Assembly (NCBI RefSeq): GCF_013141825.1
Contig: NZ_RZNH01000014.1
Location: forward strand, 1 to 64,000
Direction: 5' to 3'
Length of the DNA: 64,000 nucleotides
Source of the DNA: Marinifilum caeruleilacunae
Lineage (GTDB): Bacteria > Bacteroidota > Bacteroidia > Bacteroidales > Marinifilaceae
The translations under genes and the position numbers were made by a program. Shown piece after piece: positions 45,894 through 54,158 of this stretch (its first letter is position 1; each line of letters begins with the position of its first letter). The notes beneath the pieces are model-generated. The model was not told the DNA's origin, did no database searches, and worked only from the letters and a program-made list of their open reading frames with translations.

Positions 45894-46454
45894 TTAAACA
45901 AATCTCAAAATCTCATCAACCTCTTTTCTTGGAGTGGCTTTCGGACTTTCATCCGGGTAACCATAAACAATCATTGCTGCTACAGTTTCTTCTTCGGGAA
46001 GACCAATAATTTCTGAAATGGCCTTATCATTAATTACACCCATAATGGTCGTACCAACGCCTTTTGCATGAGCCGCCAAACAGAAAGTCTGACAGGCAAT
46101 ACCTGCATCAAACACTTCCCAAGAGTTTGCACTTCCATCGTAATTAAACTCACCATCTTCCAACTCAAGCTTTTCAATTTTACCACTCTTTCCTTTCACA
46201 AAACTCAGGATCGCAACATTTTTGGCATTCGCAAGCGTTCCAATATTATACACAAAGTCATTTACGCCATCGTGCTTTAATTTGGCAATCGCTTCAGGAT
46301 CATTTACCATAGTGTATCGCGCTACCTGATAATTGCCCCAGGAAGGTGCCCAGCGAGCATGCGAAATAATCTCTTTCATCGTTTCCTGATCAACAATCTC
46401 ATCCTTAAATTTCCTTACGCTTCTGCGCTCTTCAATCATTTTTATTGCGTCCAT
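45894..46454 (-). CDS. Nitroreductase family protein
   Basis: A 186-residue FMN-dependent nitroreductase: N-terminal IEERRSVRKFKD with the phosphate-binding Arg pair, ARWAPSWGNYQ, and GIACQTFCLAAHAKGVGTTIMG. Members reduce nitroaromatics, quinones or flavins with NAD(P)H. A weaker copy of the shared operator motif (46559-46587) lies about 105 bp upstream. Confidence 0.88.
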   Translation of the reverse strand: MDAIKMIEERRSVRKFKDEIVDQETMKEIISHARWAPSWGNYQVARYTMVNDPEAIAKLKHDGVNDFVYNIGTLANAKNVAILSFVKGKSGKIEKLELEDGEFNYDGSANSWEVFDAGIACQTFCLAAHAKGVGTTIMGVINDKAISEIIGLPEEETVAAMIVYGYPDESPKATPRKEVDEILRFV

Positions 46455-46558
46455 TTCGTTCTGTTTTTTATATGATTTGGAATTGATAATTTCTAAAAGC
46501 TTTACCCACCAAAGCTAGCCTGTAATCTTGATTAAGCTATTGTAGGTCCAGGGGTTAA

Positions 46559-46587
46559 AATTGTACGATTATTGGATGTACTTAGAT
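46559..46587. promoter_or_regulatory. Operator-like motif, weaker copy
   Basis: AATTGTA-N7-TGGAT-N5-TAGAT keeps the left arm and most of the core of the AATTGTA-N7-TGGTT-N5-TACAA motif. It lies upstream of the nitroreductase gene at 45894-46454 and overlaps the 3' end of the radical SAM gene. Confidence 0.4.
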
Positions 46588-47457
46588 AGAATGACGCAAT
46601 GGCACGCTATCCAAAACAAGATCATCTGTATCGGAAATTACATAGTCTACACGATCGATGGCCGATTGTTTGTCTTTTGGAAGCTGAGCATCAAAACTAA
46701 CAGTATTGATAATGTGGATTCCCATATAATAGGTAGGCACATCTACCAGTTCCAAAGTTTTCTTTTGTTCTTCCAAAACCTCACGTTCTGTAGCCAGTTC
46801 AAAATTGCCTTCGGCGATATCTTTTGCCAACTTCGTACCTTCGTTCGGACTTAAAGTGGTTGGAACAATTCCCAATGGTTTGACTGTATTAATCAATTTT
46901 GCATTGGCTTCTGCATTTTCAATTCCTCTTCCTTTACCAGCTGCTCCAAACATAAATCCATAAAAGAAAGTAATGCCTGCCCTATTTAAACGTTCCAATT
47001 GCTCATAGGCATCTTGTAAAGAAGCACCTTTATTCAGATAATCAAGCGCATCTTCCAATCCTGTTTCAACACCAACCCACAAATCGCCAATTCCCAATTT
47101 GGCCAAGTCAGCCAGTTCCTCATCTGTTTTGCCCATGATATTATTAATGGATGCATACATGGTAATAATCTCAACCTCGGGCAGGTATTTGTGAATCATT
47201 TCGGCTACCGCTTTTAAGCGTCTCCCCGAGAGCACAAAGGCATCACCATTCACCAAAAATACTCGTTTCACCTTCGGATATTTCTCCTGGGCTTCCTGCA
47301 AATCCTTTTCGACCTGCTCCATTTTATCGACCGAGAATTTTACATCTCGATACATGGTACAAAATGTACATTTGTTATGAGCACAACCTACGGTTACCTG
47401 AAGTAGTAAAGTATTCGCCTCGTATGGAGGTCTGTAAACTGGTCCTGTGTAATTCAT
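46582..47457 (-). CDS. Radical SAM protein with CX4CX2C cluster motif
   Basis: 291 residues. The radical SAM signature is C25-AHNK-C30-TF-C33 (CX4CX2C), one residue longer in its first gap than the standard CX3CX2C. The fold motifs NGDAFVLSGRRL and GVETGLEDALDYLNKG are typical of the Elp3/MiaB-like superfamily fold. The spacing seems to belong to this GCxHNxCxFCxMY subfamily, whose reactions are mostly uncharacterised. A -7 box TAACTTTG lies at 47499-47506 on the minus strand; a weak shared operator copy at 47547-47575 lies upstream. Confidence 0.82.
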   Translation of the reverse strand: MNYTGPVYRPPYEANTLLLQVTVGCAHNKCTFCTMYRDVKFSVDKMEQVEKDLQEAQEKYPKVKRVFLVNGDAFVLSGRRLKAVAEMIHKYLPEVEIITMYASINNIMGKTDEELADLAKLGIGDLWVGVETGLEDALDYLNKGASLQDAYEQLERLNRAGITFFYGFMFGAAGKGRGIENAEANAKLINTVKPLGIVPTTLSPNEGTKLAKDIAEGNFELATEREVLEEQKKTLELVDVPTYYMGIHIINTVSFDAQLPKDKQSAIDRVDYVISDTDDLVLDSVPLRHSI

Positions 47458-47546
47458 TTTCTTACAATTTTATTCACGCTATTCATTCATTTACAATACA
47501 AAGTTAGAAAGCTCAAGCTCAGGCTTACTGTAAGAAAATTGGATAG

Positions 47547-47575
47547 AATTGTATCTTTAATGGCTTAAAGAGCAA
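47547..47575. promoter_or_regulatory. Operator-like motif, weaker copy
   Basis: AATTGTA-N7-TGGCT-N5-AGCAA, upstream of the radical SAM gene. It keeps the left arm and core spacing, and the right arm has two mismatches. Confidence 0.4.
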
Positions 47576-47762
47576 TATAACTTTCAACTTAGCGATTTTT
47601 CACCCCAAAAATGCTTACACATCGCACTTTACAACCTAAACAACCAATAATTATACAATCTAAAATCAGAAAGGATTCCTCCCAATGCTTTTTCATTATC
47701 AACTTATGGGAACAGTATTTTGTTATGATAGAACTCGAATTATTGGTACCACAAAAGGAATA

Positions 47763-47791
47763 AATTGTACAAATATTGGTTTTTGCTACAA
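47763..47791. promoter_or_regulatory. Operator-like motif, strong copy upstream of araC
   Basis: AATTGTA (47763-47769), N7, TGGTT (47777-47781), N5, TACAA (47787-47791). It lies 82 bp before the araC ATG. The outer TTGTA and TACAA are inverted repeats. This suggests autoregulation by the AraC or its co-transcribed MarR. Confidence 0.65.
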
Positions 47792-47873
47792 ATCAGCCCC
47801 TTTAAGCTTTTGTTAACACTCTTTTCTGCCTCATATTACGTATATTGCGTTCAAACAAACCAATTTGAATACA

Positions 47874-48737
47874 ATGCATACAGAAAGAGCAAACAAATTA
47901 TTCGAAATACATATTGAAGAATTATCGACCTGGGGAAAGCGCCCGCACAAGCACAATTTTTTTGAGATCGTGTATGTAGAAAAAGGTTCTGGCTACCAAT
48001 GTATCAACAATCATGAATTTCAATATCATGAAGGGAATATTTTCCTGCTTCCTCCACTCGATTGTCATTCTTTTAAAATTGAAGAAGAGTCGCGCTTTTA
48101 TTTTATTCGCTTTACCGATCATTACTTCCTGAAGAACGATGGCCTTACCAATTACAAAGATTGGTTCGACAAGGTTGCCTATATTTTAGCCAATTACAAT
48201 AAAGTACCAGGCGATATTATTACCACAACACGCGAAAGAAATTTTATCATCGACAATATCAAATCTATCTACCAGGAGTATTTATCGGCCGATAGCTATT
48301 CCGATTCTATTATTGCAGGATCTATTGCCTCCATACTAAATGTTCTGGCCCGAAGTATCGAGAAGAGATATGTTGACCAGGCCAATGAAATCGATAATCG
48401 TTTTGGTGAGATTTTGAGGTATATCAACACCAATATTTTTGATGGTGAAAAGCTGAGAGTACCAAAACTGGCCGATAAATTTGGCATTTCAAAATCCTAT
48501 TTTTCAGAATATTTTAAGAAACAAGCCGGAATTAGTTTGGCCGATTACATTATCAAATCCAAACTGAGAATTGTGGAGACCAAAGTGCTGCACACCGACC
48601 TGTCATTAAAAGAAATTGCCTACCAGTTGAATTTTACCGATAGCAGTCACCTGTCGAGATCTTTCAAGAAAATTTATGGTATGACTGTGAAAGAGTTTAA
48701 AAACGGAGGTCATACCCAGTGTGCTCCCCAAATTTAA
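47874..48737 (+). CDS. AraC family regulator (cupin sensor, C-terminal HTH)
   Basis: About 287 residues. The N-terminal cupin-like domain ([37 protein letters not shown]-type) is the AraC ligand domain. The C-terminal AraC HTH pair is at about residues 190-280 ([40 protein letters not shown]). I use the ATG at 47874 rather than the TTG at 47865. A marR gene follows 6 bp later. The strong operator-like motif upstream of this gene also occurs upstream of nearby oxidoreductase genes, so it may be a local master regulator. Confidence 0.88.
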   Translation: MHTERANKLFEIHIEELSTWGKRPHKHNFFEIVYVEKGSGYQCINNHEFQYHEGNIFLLPPLDCHSFKIEEESRFYFIRFTDHYFLKNDGLTNYKDWFDKVAYILANYNKVPGDIITTTRERNFIIDNIKSIYQEYLSADSYSDSIIAGSIASILNVLARSIEKRYVDQANEIDNRFGEILRYINTNIFDGEKLRVPKLADKFGISKSYFSEYFKKQAGISLADYIIKSKLRIVETKVLHTDLSLKEIAYQLNFTDSSHLSRSFKKIYGMTVKEFKNGGHTQCAPQI

Positions 48738-48743
48738 TTCAAG

Positions 48744-49169
48744 ATGAACGAATCAATACATCCCGATGGCTGCCTATACTTTGCGGCAAACTCACTCGCA
48801 CGCCATTTGAACAACCTGGCCGAAAATGCATTTAAATTTACTTGCATTACTCCTGCCTATGCTTTTGTAATGCTCGAAATTTTGAAAGATCCAGGATTAG
48901 GACAGAACGAACTTGCCAGGCGGGTAAATGTAAAAGCCTCTACCATGACTCGATTTGTAGATAAGCTCATCGAAAAACAATTGATTAAGCGTACAACCGA
49001 AGGCAGAAGTGTAAAGATTTTCCCAACAAAAGAAGGTGAAGATTTTAAGCCAATTATCGAGCAGGCGCTCACTATTTTACATGATTCTTACTGCGACTTG
49101 CTTGGTAAAGATCTTGCCATGAACATGACAGATCAACTTCAGGACATCAACCATATCCTTGAAAAATAA
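48744..49169 (+). CDS. MarR family regulator
   Basis: 141 residues with a MarR winged helix: LGQNELARRVNVKASTMTRFVDKLIEKQLIKRTTEG. The Cys-containing N-terminus (C7, C27) could sense redox or electrophiles, as in some MarR proteins; this is speculation. It is translated just after araC (6-bp gap), and the two probably act on the same local genes. Confidence 0.88.
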   Translation: MNESIHPDGCLYFAANSLARHLNNLAENAFKFTCITPAYAFVMLEILKDPGLGQNELARRVNVKASTMTRFVDKLIEKQLIKRTTEGRSVKIFPTKEGEDFKPIIEQALTILHDSYCDLLGKDLAMNMTDQLQDINHILEK

Positions 49170-49198
49170 GTCGTTCAGAAGCTAAAGATCTATATAAA

Positions 49199-50005
49199 TT
49201 ACACCAAAACAAGCTTATTGTGAGCCAGTAACCATCTTTTGGTCACTGTGTCCAGCTCTTCATTTTTAATCGAAACCTGGTAGTCCAGATCACTGATGAT
49301 TTCGTTTGAAAACCGAAGTGAGTCCAATAAGCGAAGTTGATCTTCAGAAAACAAATGTTTCCGATCCTCCCGAAGTAAAAGCACTGCCCTATCGACAGGT
49401 CCCAAAAGTCCTTTGGGATCTTTCAACTCCCGGATGTTATACAGATGCTGCAAAAAATTCGGCTTCCATAAAGGAACTACAACCCACTCCTTATTTGCGA
49501 AGGCCCGCTCCATAGCAGTATAACAACACTCCTCGGTTCCTGTAAAAAAACGATATCCTGTTTTACTTAAGCCATACAAATTCATGATTTTCACGGATGA
49601 TCGGCTAATTCCAGCTCCAGGGCAAACCCCCTGAATGGCTGGCCTCATTTTTTCAGCGACATTTTTTTTGTGAAGATCCGCAATTTCAGACACCTCTTCT
49701 TCAGGCACATAATCTGGCACCGCCCAAATTGAGTAAGGTTCATAAAATAAACCCAACTCCAGAATGGACACATCCTTTTCTAGCTCTGCTTTATATTTTC
49801 CATCGCTAAATGGCAGCCAGGCCGATGTTAACATATCAAGCTCACCATATCGAAGCTTGTCAAAGTTATCCTGATGTGGAGAGTACACTCGATTTACCTC
49901 GAAACCCATACTCCTCAACACATTGGTTAATAAAGACGCTGTTACCCTATGAAAAGAGAGATCCGTCACCCCTATTGTGATTAACTTATTATACCTTAGC
50001 CGCAT
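49199..50005 (-). CDS. OpuAC-like substrate-binding protein without signal peptide
   Basis: 268 residues resembling glycine betaine/proline ABC transporter binding proteins: ITIGVTDLSFHRVTASLLTNVLRSMGFEV, DMLTSAWLPFSDG, and EWVVVPLWKPNFL. There is no Sec signal or lipobox, and no permease or ATPase gene nearby. It may be a cytoplasmic ligand-binding protein or a start-truncated gene; the 5' sequence shows no signal peptide in frame. It ends an operon with an SDR and a 153-residue protein. Confidence 0.72.
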   Translation of the reverse strand: MRLRYNKLITIGVTDLSFHRVTASLLTNVLRSMGFEVNRVYSPHQDNFDKLRYGELDMLTSAWLPFSDGKYKAELEKDVSILELGLFYEPYSIWAVPDYVPEEEVSEIADLHKKNVAEKMRPAIQGVCPGAGISRSSVKIMNLYGLSKTGYRFFTGTEECCYTAMERAFANKEWVVVPLWKPNFLQHLYNIRELKDPKGLLGPVDRAVLLLREDRKHLFSEDQLRLLDSLRFSNEIISDLDYQVSIKNEELDTVTKRWLLAHNKLVLV

Positions 50006-50045
50006 GAGTCGATTTCCTTGTCTGTCCGTAGAGTTTTTATTGAAA

Positions 50046-50843
50046 TTATCCTATCATTTTTTGTGTCAATTCAATCAGGTCAGCAAGAATGACTTGGTCG
50101 TAAGCATCAGGATGAGCCATTGCAAACGAAGCTCTGTCATTATCGAAATACTTTCCAGATACATCAGAAAATTCATCAGATACACCCAAGGCAATTAAAA
50201 TATCAGCTCCTTTTTCGGCAGGAGACCAATATTGACCATAGGCTTCGTTTGCCATTTTTGTATTCAACAAGGATCCTGGATTCACAGCAACAACCATCAA
50301 TTCAGGCACTTCCCGGGCCATATAAAAACTCCACATTGTAAAAGCCAACTTACTTTGTGCATAAGCATCGCTTACGCCAATACTTTCCTCACCTTTTAAA
50401 GCTTCAAATGAGATAGATGACTGCGCTGCCGAGCTTAAATTCACTACTCTAGCTTGCTCTGATTTCTTCAATAATGGCAACAATTCGTTGGTAAACAAAA
50501 CCTGTGCAAAATAATTTACTACGAATCTCAACTCTAAGCCATTTTTGTTATGCGATTCCGGACTATGAAATACGCCAGCATTATTAATTAATACATCAAG
50601 CTTTGATAGATCACTATTCACTTGCTGAGTCATCTGTTTTACCGCTTCAAGATCAGAAAAATCAGCTACAAAACCTTTCACACTCTTGTTTCCTGTTGCA
50701 GATATTATTTCAGATATCACTGCATCCAGCTTATTCTTATTTCTACCATGCAAATACACTTCATGACCATCCGCAGCCAGTTTTGTTGCAGTTAATTTTC
50801 CAATACCATCGGTACTTCCTGTTATTAAAATCGTCTTTTTCAT
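50046..50843 (-). CDS. Short-chain dehydrogenase/reductase
   Basis: 265 residues with the SDR Rossmann motif TGSTDGIG, NNAG (LINNAGVF) and catalytic Ser-YAQSK with the YxxxK pair. It resembles the retinol-dehydrogenase-like SDRs that act on diverse carbonyl or alcohol substrates. It sits between a 153-residue unknown gene (22-bp gap upstream) and the OpuAC-like gene, in one apparent operon. Confidence 0.9.
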   Translation of the reverse strand: MKKTILITGSTDGIGKLTATKLAADGHEVYLHGRNKNKLDAVISEIISATGNKSVKGFVADFSDLEAVKQMTQQVNSDLSKLDVLINNAGVFHSPESHNKNGLELRFVVNYFAQVLFTNELLPLLKKSEQARVVNLSSAAQSSISFEALKGEESIGVSDAYAQSKLAFTMWSFYMAREVPELMVVAVNPGSLLNTKMANEAYGQYWSPAEKGADILIALGVSDEFSDVSGKYFDNDRASFAMAHPDAYDQVILADLIELTQKMIG

Positions 50844-50865
50844 GTCTATCTATTTTAAGCATTGT

Positions 50866-51327
50866 CTAAGCAATCTCTACTTTTTTGATTTTAAGCACAT
50901 GCATTATGGCCCTCAAAATCATCAAAACAGTAAATTTTTCTTTTGTGAAATCAATTTGAATTACGGATGCCGGTACACCAGCAATCACATCAAAAAATTT
51001 GTGGTTGACCTCCTCCACCTCGCCAAAGGATACAATTTCACCAGTCTTTTTATCAAAGATATCCTTCAGTAAGGAATGATAGAATAATACTTTTTGATCA
51101 TGCTGCAACAAGCACTCCTTGCCCATAACCAACTCTTCTACGTAATAAATCGAAATCTCAACTTCATCATCCTTAGGCAGATCACCTTTAAAAAAGCGAT
51201 CGCATACATATTTATAGCCAGCACCCAGGCTAAGCCTTTCTTTTTTGCCTCCATTTTGGAAGTCAAATATCAATTGATCCTCTTCCAGTTTAATTTCATT
51301 TACAACTGAACTATTCGTACTTATCAT
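50866..51327 (-). CDS. Unknown 153-residue protein heading an SDR operon
   Basis: A soluble-looking protein without signal peptide. It has GGKKERLSLGAGYKYVCDRFF, a likely beta-rich middle (VEISIYYVEELVMG) and a hydrophobic C-terminal helix (KFTVLMILRAIMHVLKI). I recognise no family. It is first in a three-gene operon with SDR and OpuAC-like genes, and the strong operator motif at 51420-51448 lies about 93 bp upstream. Confidence 0.6.
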   Translation of the reverse strand: MISTNSSVVNEIKLEEDQLIFDFQNGGKKERLSLGAGYKYVCDRFFKGDLPKDDEVEISIYYVEELVMGKECLLQHDQKVLFYHSLLKDIFDKKTGEIVSFGEVEEVNHKFFDVIAGVPASVIQIDFTKEKFTVLMILRAIMHVLKIKKVEIA

Positions 51328-51419
51328 CGCTCAAATTCTTTCTATTCCTTTTCCTCTGATAGGATATGCACAAAATTACAGACATTAGAAGATACTATTA
51401 TTGTAAGCTAATCCCTTAA

Positions 51420-51448
51420 AATTGTATTTTAAAGGGTTAGAAATACAA
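51420..51448. promoter_or_regulatory. Operator-like motif, strong copy upstream of the 153-residue gene
   Basis: AATTGTA-N7-GGGTT-N5-TACAA; both arms are exact and the core differs from TGGTT by one base. Confidence 0.6.
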
Positions 51449-51452
51449 ATCA

Positions 51453-51854
51453 TTAATCAATAAATGTTTCCTTAACGTGCAGGGTATCCATATATTCCTT
51501 TATCACACTGATCTTTCCATTGGTAAACTCAAAGAGGAAATGATATGGGTTATTATAGACTCTACCATTATTCAACACACCATAGGATTCATATTCAGCA
51601 GCCACTCGATTCCCTTCGGCGGTCCATGCAATTGGTTTCAAATGCAAACCTTTTGGAATAGCGCTTTTCACCATCACAATCAGTTCTGCAATTCCATCTT
51701 TGTCCATTGTTCCTGAAATTGGTAATTCTCCTTTCAACCCCATGGCTCTCCACTGCACATCATCATGCAAGAAAGATAAAGCCGCTTCTGCATCGGCAGC
51801 TGAAAACTTTTCAAAAAAGTCTATTACAACCTGTTTGTTATTCTCTTTTTTCAT
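51453..51854 (-). CDS. SnoaL-like / NTF2-fold protein
   Basis: 133 residues of the NTF2-like superfamily (SnoaL type): VIDFFEKFSAADAEAALSFLHDDVQWRAMG, then the closing GKISVIKEYMDTLHV. Such proteins are small isomerases, hydrolases or binding proteins; no residue fixes the reaction. It follows an enoyl-CoA hydratase gene on the minus strand with a 62-bp gap holding an imperfect hairpin (51869-51897). Confidence 0.8.
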   Translation of the reverse strand: MKKENNKQVVIDFFEKFSAADAEAALSFLHDDVQWRAMGLKGELPISGTMDKDGIAELIVMVKSAIPKGLHLKPIAWTAEGNRVAAEYESYGVLNNGRVYNNPYHFLFEFTNGKISVIKEYMDTLHVKETFID

Positions 51855-51868
51855 TACGAATCATTTTA

Positions 51869-51897
51869 TTGGGATGCGATATCAAATCACATCCCAA
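51869..51897 (-). other. Intercistronic hairpin
   Basis: TTGGGATG pairs with CATCCCAA around a 13-base loop between the enoyl-CoA hydratase and SnoaL-like genes. No T-run on the minus strand. Confidence 0.4.
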
Positions 51898-51916
51898 ATT
51901 TTAATTTTTTTATTCC

Positions 51917-52762
51917 TTACTTAACATCTTGAATGCCCACAACCAAATCATTCCAGTTGTGCTGATTATTCATGTCGAACTGAGCACCATTTTCATCTGC
52001 GTAAGCAAATCGTTTAATTGCAGGAGTTTGGCTTGTAGCCTGGTACAATTGATATGCCTCTTCTTTTAGAGCTTCATGTATTGGCAAATCGATTGAGGCA
52101 TGTACTGCACGTTTGGTAGCTTCAATTGATGCAGAAGGGAATTTCGATATTCTCTCTGCCAGCTCTTGTACAAAAGGGCCAATCTCATCAGCTTCAAATG
52201 CTCTGTTTACCAAACCATAATTGGCTGCCTGATCGGCATCAATATCCCTTGCAGATAAGGTAATTTCCAAAGCTTTTCCCAATCCTGTTAAACGGGCCAA
52301 ACGAGAAGCACCGCCACCACATGGCAAAATTCCCATACCTACTTCCATTTGCATGAATTTGGCTTTTCCGCGAACTGCAAAACGCATGTCCAAAGCCTGT
52401 GCAAATTCACTTCCTCCTCCACGGGCATAGCCTTCAATTTTAGCAATCGTTGCTTGTGGTAACTCACTAATACGCTGAAGTACTTTTTGAAGATATAGCA
52501 ACTCTACTTCCTCTCTTGACACTACAACAGTTGACATTTCTTTTAGGAAATTGGTATCGGCGTGAGCAACAAAAATATCTGGATTCGCCGACTGGAATAC
52601 CACAACTTTAATGGAACGATCGTTTTCCAACTCTTCTGCCAATGCATTTAAATCGTTCAACATTGGAATTCCTTGAATGTTTACCGGTGGATAATCAAAA
52701 GTTACCCATGCTTGTCCATCTTTAATCTCTACTTTAAAAGTTTCGTAACCTATTGTTTTCAT
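51917..52762 (-). CDS. Enoyl-CoA hydratase/isomerase (crotonase) family protein
   Basis: 281 residues with crotonase features: WVTFDYPPVNIQG, an oxyanion-hole region (FVAHADTNFLKEM), GYARGGGSEFAQALDMRFAV, and GCGGG-like GGGASRLARLTGLGKALEITLSARDIDADQA. The catalytic Glu region retains one acidic residue (E in GGGSEF) while the second usual Glu position is less clear, so the reaction is not assigned. Strong operator copy lies at 52876-52904; a -7 box TACATTTG at 52827-52834 on the minus strand. Confidence 0.85.
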   Translation of the reverse strand: MKTIGYETFKVEIKDGQAWVTFDYPPVNIQGIPMLNDLNALAEELENDRSIKVVVFQSANPDIFVAHADTNFLKEMSTVVVSREEVELLYLQKVLQRISELPQATIAKIEGYARGGGSEFAQALDMRFAVRGKAKFMQMEVGMGILPCGGGASRLARLTGLGKALEITLSARDIDADQAANYGLVNRAFEADEIGPFVQELAERISKFPSASIEATKRAVHASIDLPIHEALKEEAYQLYQATSQTPAIKRFAYADENGAQFDMNNQHNWNDLVVGIQDVK

Positions 52763-52875
52763 CTCTTTTTTATTTTCTGTTATACACTAATTTTAAATCG
52801 CTTACACTCTTCGAAGATTGATAATACAAATGTAGAGTATGAGAAACATAGAGGCACTGTACCAAAAGCAGCATG

Positions 52876-52904
52876 AATTGTATTTTTACTGGTTGCATAT
52901 ACAA
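52876..52904. promoter_or_regulatory. Operator-like motif, strong copy upstream of the crotonase gene
   Basis: AATTGTA (52876-52882), N7, TGGTT (52890-52894), N5, TACAA (52900-52904), identical in all conserved positions and spacing to the copy upstream of araC. Confidence 0.65.
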
Positions 52905-53049
52905 CTACCAAGTACAATACAGTCAAAATTCAACTTATTTCCTTTACAACCACCCATTTCACATCAAAAAAACCAATTTAAATACATTTTAATGATGAGT
53001 ATTTCAATTTGTCTTTACATTTTCATTGCTGATAAAAAAAGGTGGCACA

Positions 53050-53083
53050 AAAAAAAGCCTGTCAGCTCTAAAAGCTAACAGGC
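53050..53083 (-). terminator. Terminator of the second nitroreductase gene
   Basis: GCCTGTCAGCT pairs with AGCTAACAGGC with one mismatch. On the minus strand a run of eight T follows. Confidence 0.86.
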
Positions 53084-53113
53084 CATAAACAATAAAACCA
53101 AACAGTCAGGATT

Positions 53114-53785
53114 TTATCTAAGCCATTCAACAACTTCTTCCATTGGGAAACGAGATTGTGGAAATGGAGAATCCTCCTTTTTGTAACCAAATGCTACCAT
53201 AGCAGCAACTCCAAGCTTATGGGTATCAACAACACCTTCTTCAGCTAAAATTGCTTCTACTTTTGCTCGGTCAAATCCTTCAATCGGACAAGAGTCAATT
53301 CCAATTTGAGCCGCTGCAGTCATCATATTTGCGAATGGCAAATACACTTGTTTACATGCCCAATCGAAAATCTTACGATCATCGGTCAAATCAAATTCAT
53401 TCTCCATAAAATTTTTGAAGAAATCATTTTTCATCTGTTCGATATCCGCCGGCAACTTATCAACCACTTGCGATTTGTATTTTAGGTAATCCGAGCCCAC
53501 TCTCATTTCATCGCCTTTGCGAGCCAATAATATTACAAAGTGACTTGCCGAAGCCAGTTGCTTTTGTGCACCCCAACTTGGTTCCGATAATTTCTCGCGT
53601 AAATCACTATTTTGTACCACAACAAATTTCCATGGCTCCCATCCAAACGAACTTGGAGAGCGTCTTCCTACTTCAAGAATAAATTCAAAATCTTCATCTT
53701 TAATTTTTTGTTCTGGTTCGAACTCTTTAATGGCACGGCGATATGCATGTGCTTTTAAAATTTCTTCTTTTTTTGCTTGCATCAT
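53114..53785 (-). CDS. NAD(P)H-dependent nitroreductase (NfsB-like)
   Basis: A 223-residue FMN oxidoreductase of the nitroreductase family. It has HAYRRAIKEFEP, SPSSFGWEPWKFVVVQN with the SxxSxGxEPW-type motif, and EGFDRAKVEAIL near the C-terminus. NfsB-like enzymes reduce nitro compounds and quinones. A strong operator copy (53921-53949) lies about 135 bp upstream. It forms a monocistronic unit with the terminator at 53050-53083. Confidence 0.9.
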   Translation of the reverse strand: MMQAKKEEILKAHAYRRAIKEFEPEQKIKDEDFEFILEVGRRSPSSFGWEPWKFVVVQNSDLREKLSEPSWGAQKQLASASHFVILLARKGDEMRVGSDYLKYKSQVVDKLPADIEQMKNDFFKNFMENEFDLTDDRKIFDWACKQVYLPFANMMTAAAQIGIDSCPIEGFDRAKVEAILAEEGVVDTHKLGVAAMVAFGYKKEDSPFPQSRFPMEEVVEWLR

Positions 53786-53920
53786 TTTATATTTTTCAAT
53801 TATATCTTGTTTTTATTATAATCAGGCATTACTCACTTGCGTGATGTGGATACTGCTAAATCCCGACAATACAAAACTATATAATCGGTAATGTCGGATT
53901 GTTGTAATCAAATCGTATAG

Positions 53921-53949
53921 AATTGTATTCATAAAGGTTGTACATACAA
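53921..53949. promoter_or_regulatory. Operator-like motif, strong copy upstream of nitroreductase
   Basis: AATTGTA-N7-AGGTT-N5-TACAA; the arms are exact and the core has one change. Confidence 0.6.
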
Positions 53950-53986
53950 TCGTATTTTGCTTCAAAATCCCTTAAATAACTGATTA

Positions 53987-54133
53987 CTACAAAAATATGT
54001 GATCACCCCAGATGAGAATTATAGCAATGATCAGGAAAAAGATCATTACAAAATAACAGCCAAACTTAGTTGCCTGCGGTGGTCGCGGACGAAAATCCGT
54101 CAGGTCGCATTTTTTAAAATTTTGTCGTACCAT
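53987..54133 (-). CDS. Small single-span membrane protein
   Basis: About 48 residues from the ATG at 54133: a basic N-terminus (MVRQNFKKCDLTDFRPRPPQ), then one strong hydrophobic helix (CYFVMIFFLIIAIILIWG). The charge-then-helix layout suggests a real membrane microprotein. It follows the lipoprotein gene at 54159 by 25 bp. Function unknown; a longer start at 54178 would overlap the previous gene. Confidence 0.5.
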   Translation of the reverse strand: MVRQNFKKCDLTDFRPRPPQATKFGCYFVMIFFLIIAIILIWGDHIFL

Positions 54134-54158
54134 TTGTTTCTCGAAGCGTACAAGGATA

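Larger units (their letters stand above)
47458..47873. other. Divergent control region, radical SAM and araC genes
   Basis: About 415 bp with no gene. It contains two forward copies of the shared operator motif (47547 weak, 47763 strong) and a partial reversed copy (GATTGTA-N7-TGGTT on the minus strand, 47642-47660). Confidence 0.55.
52763..53113. other. Control region of the crotonase gene and terminator
   Basis: About 350 bp with a strong shared operator copy (52876-52904), a -7 box (52827-52834) and the nitroreductase terminator (53050-53083). No gene. Confidence 0.55.
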
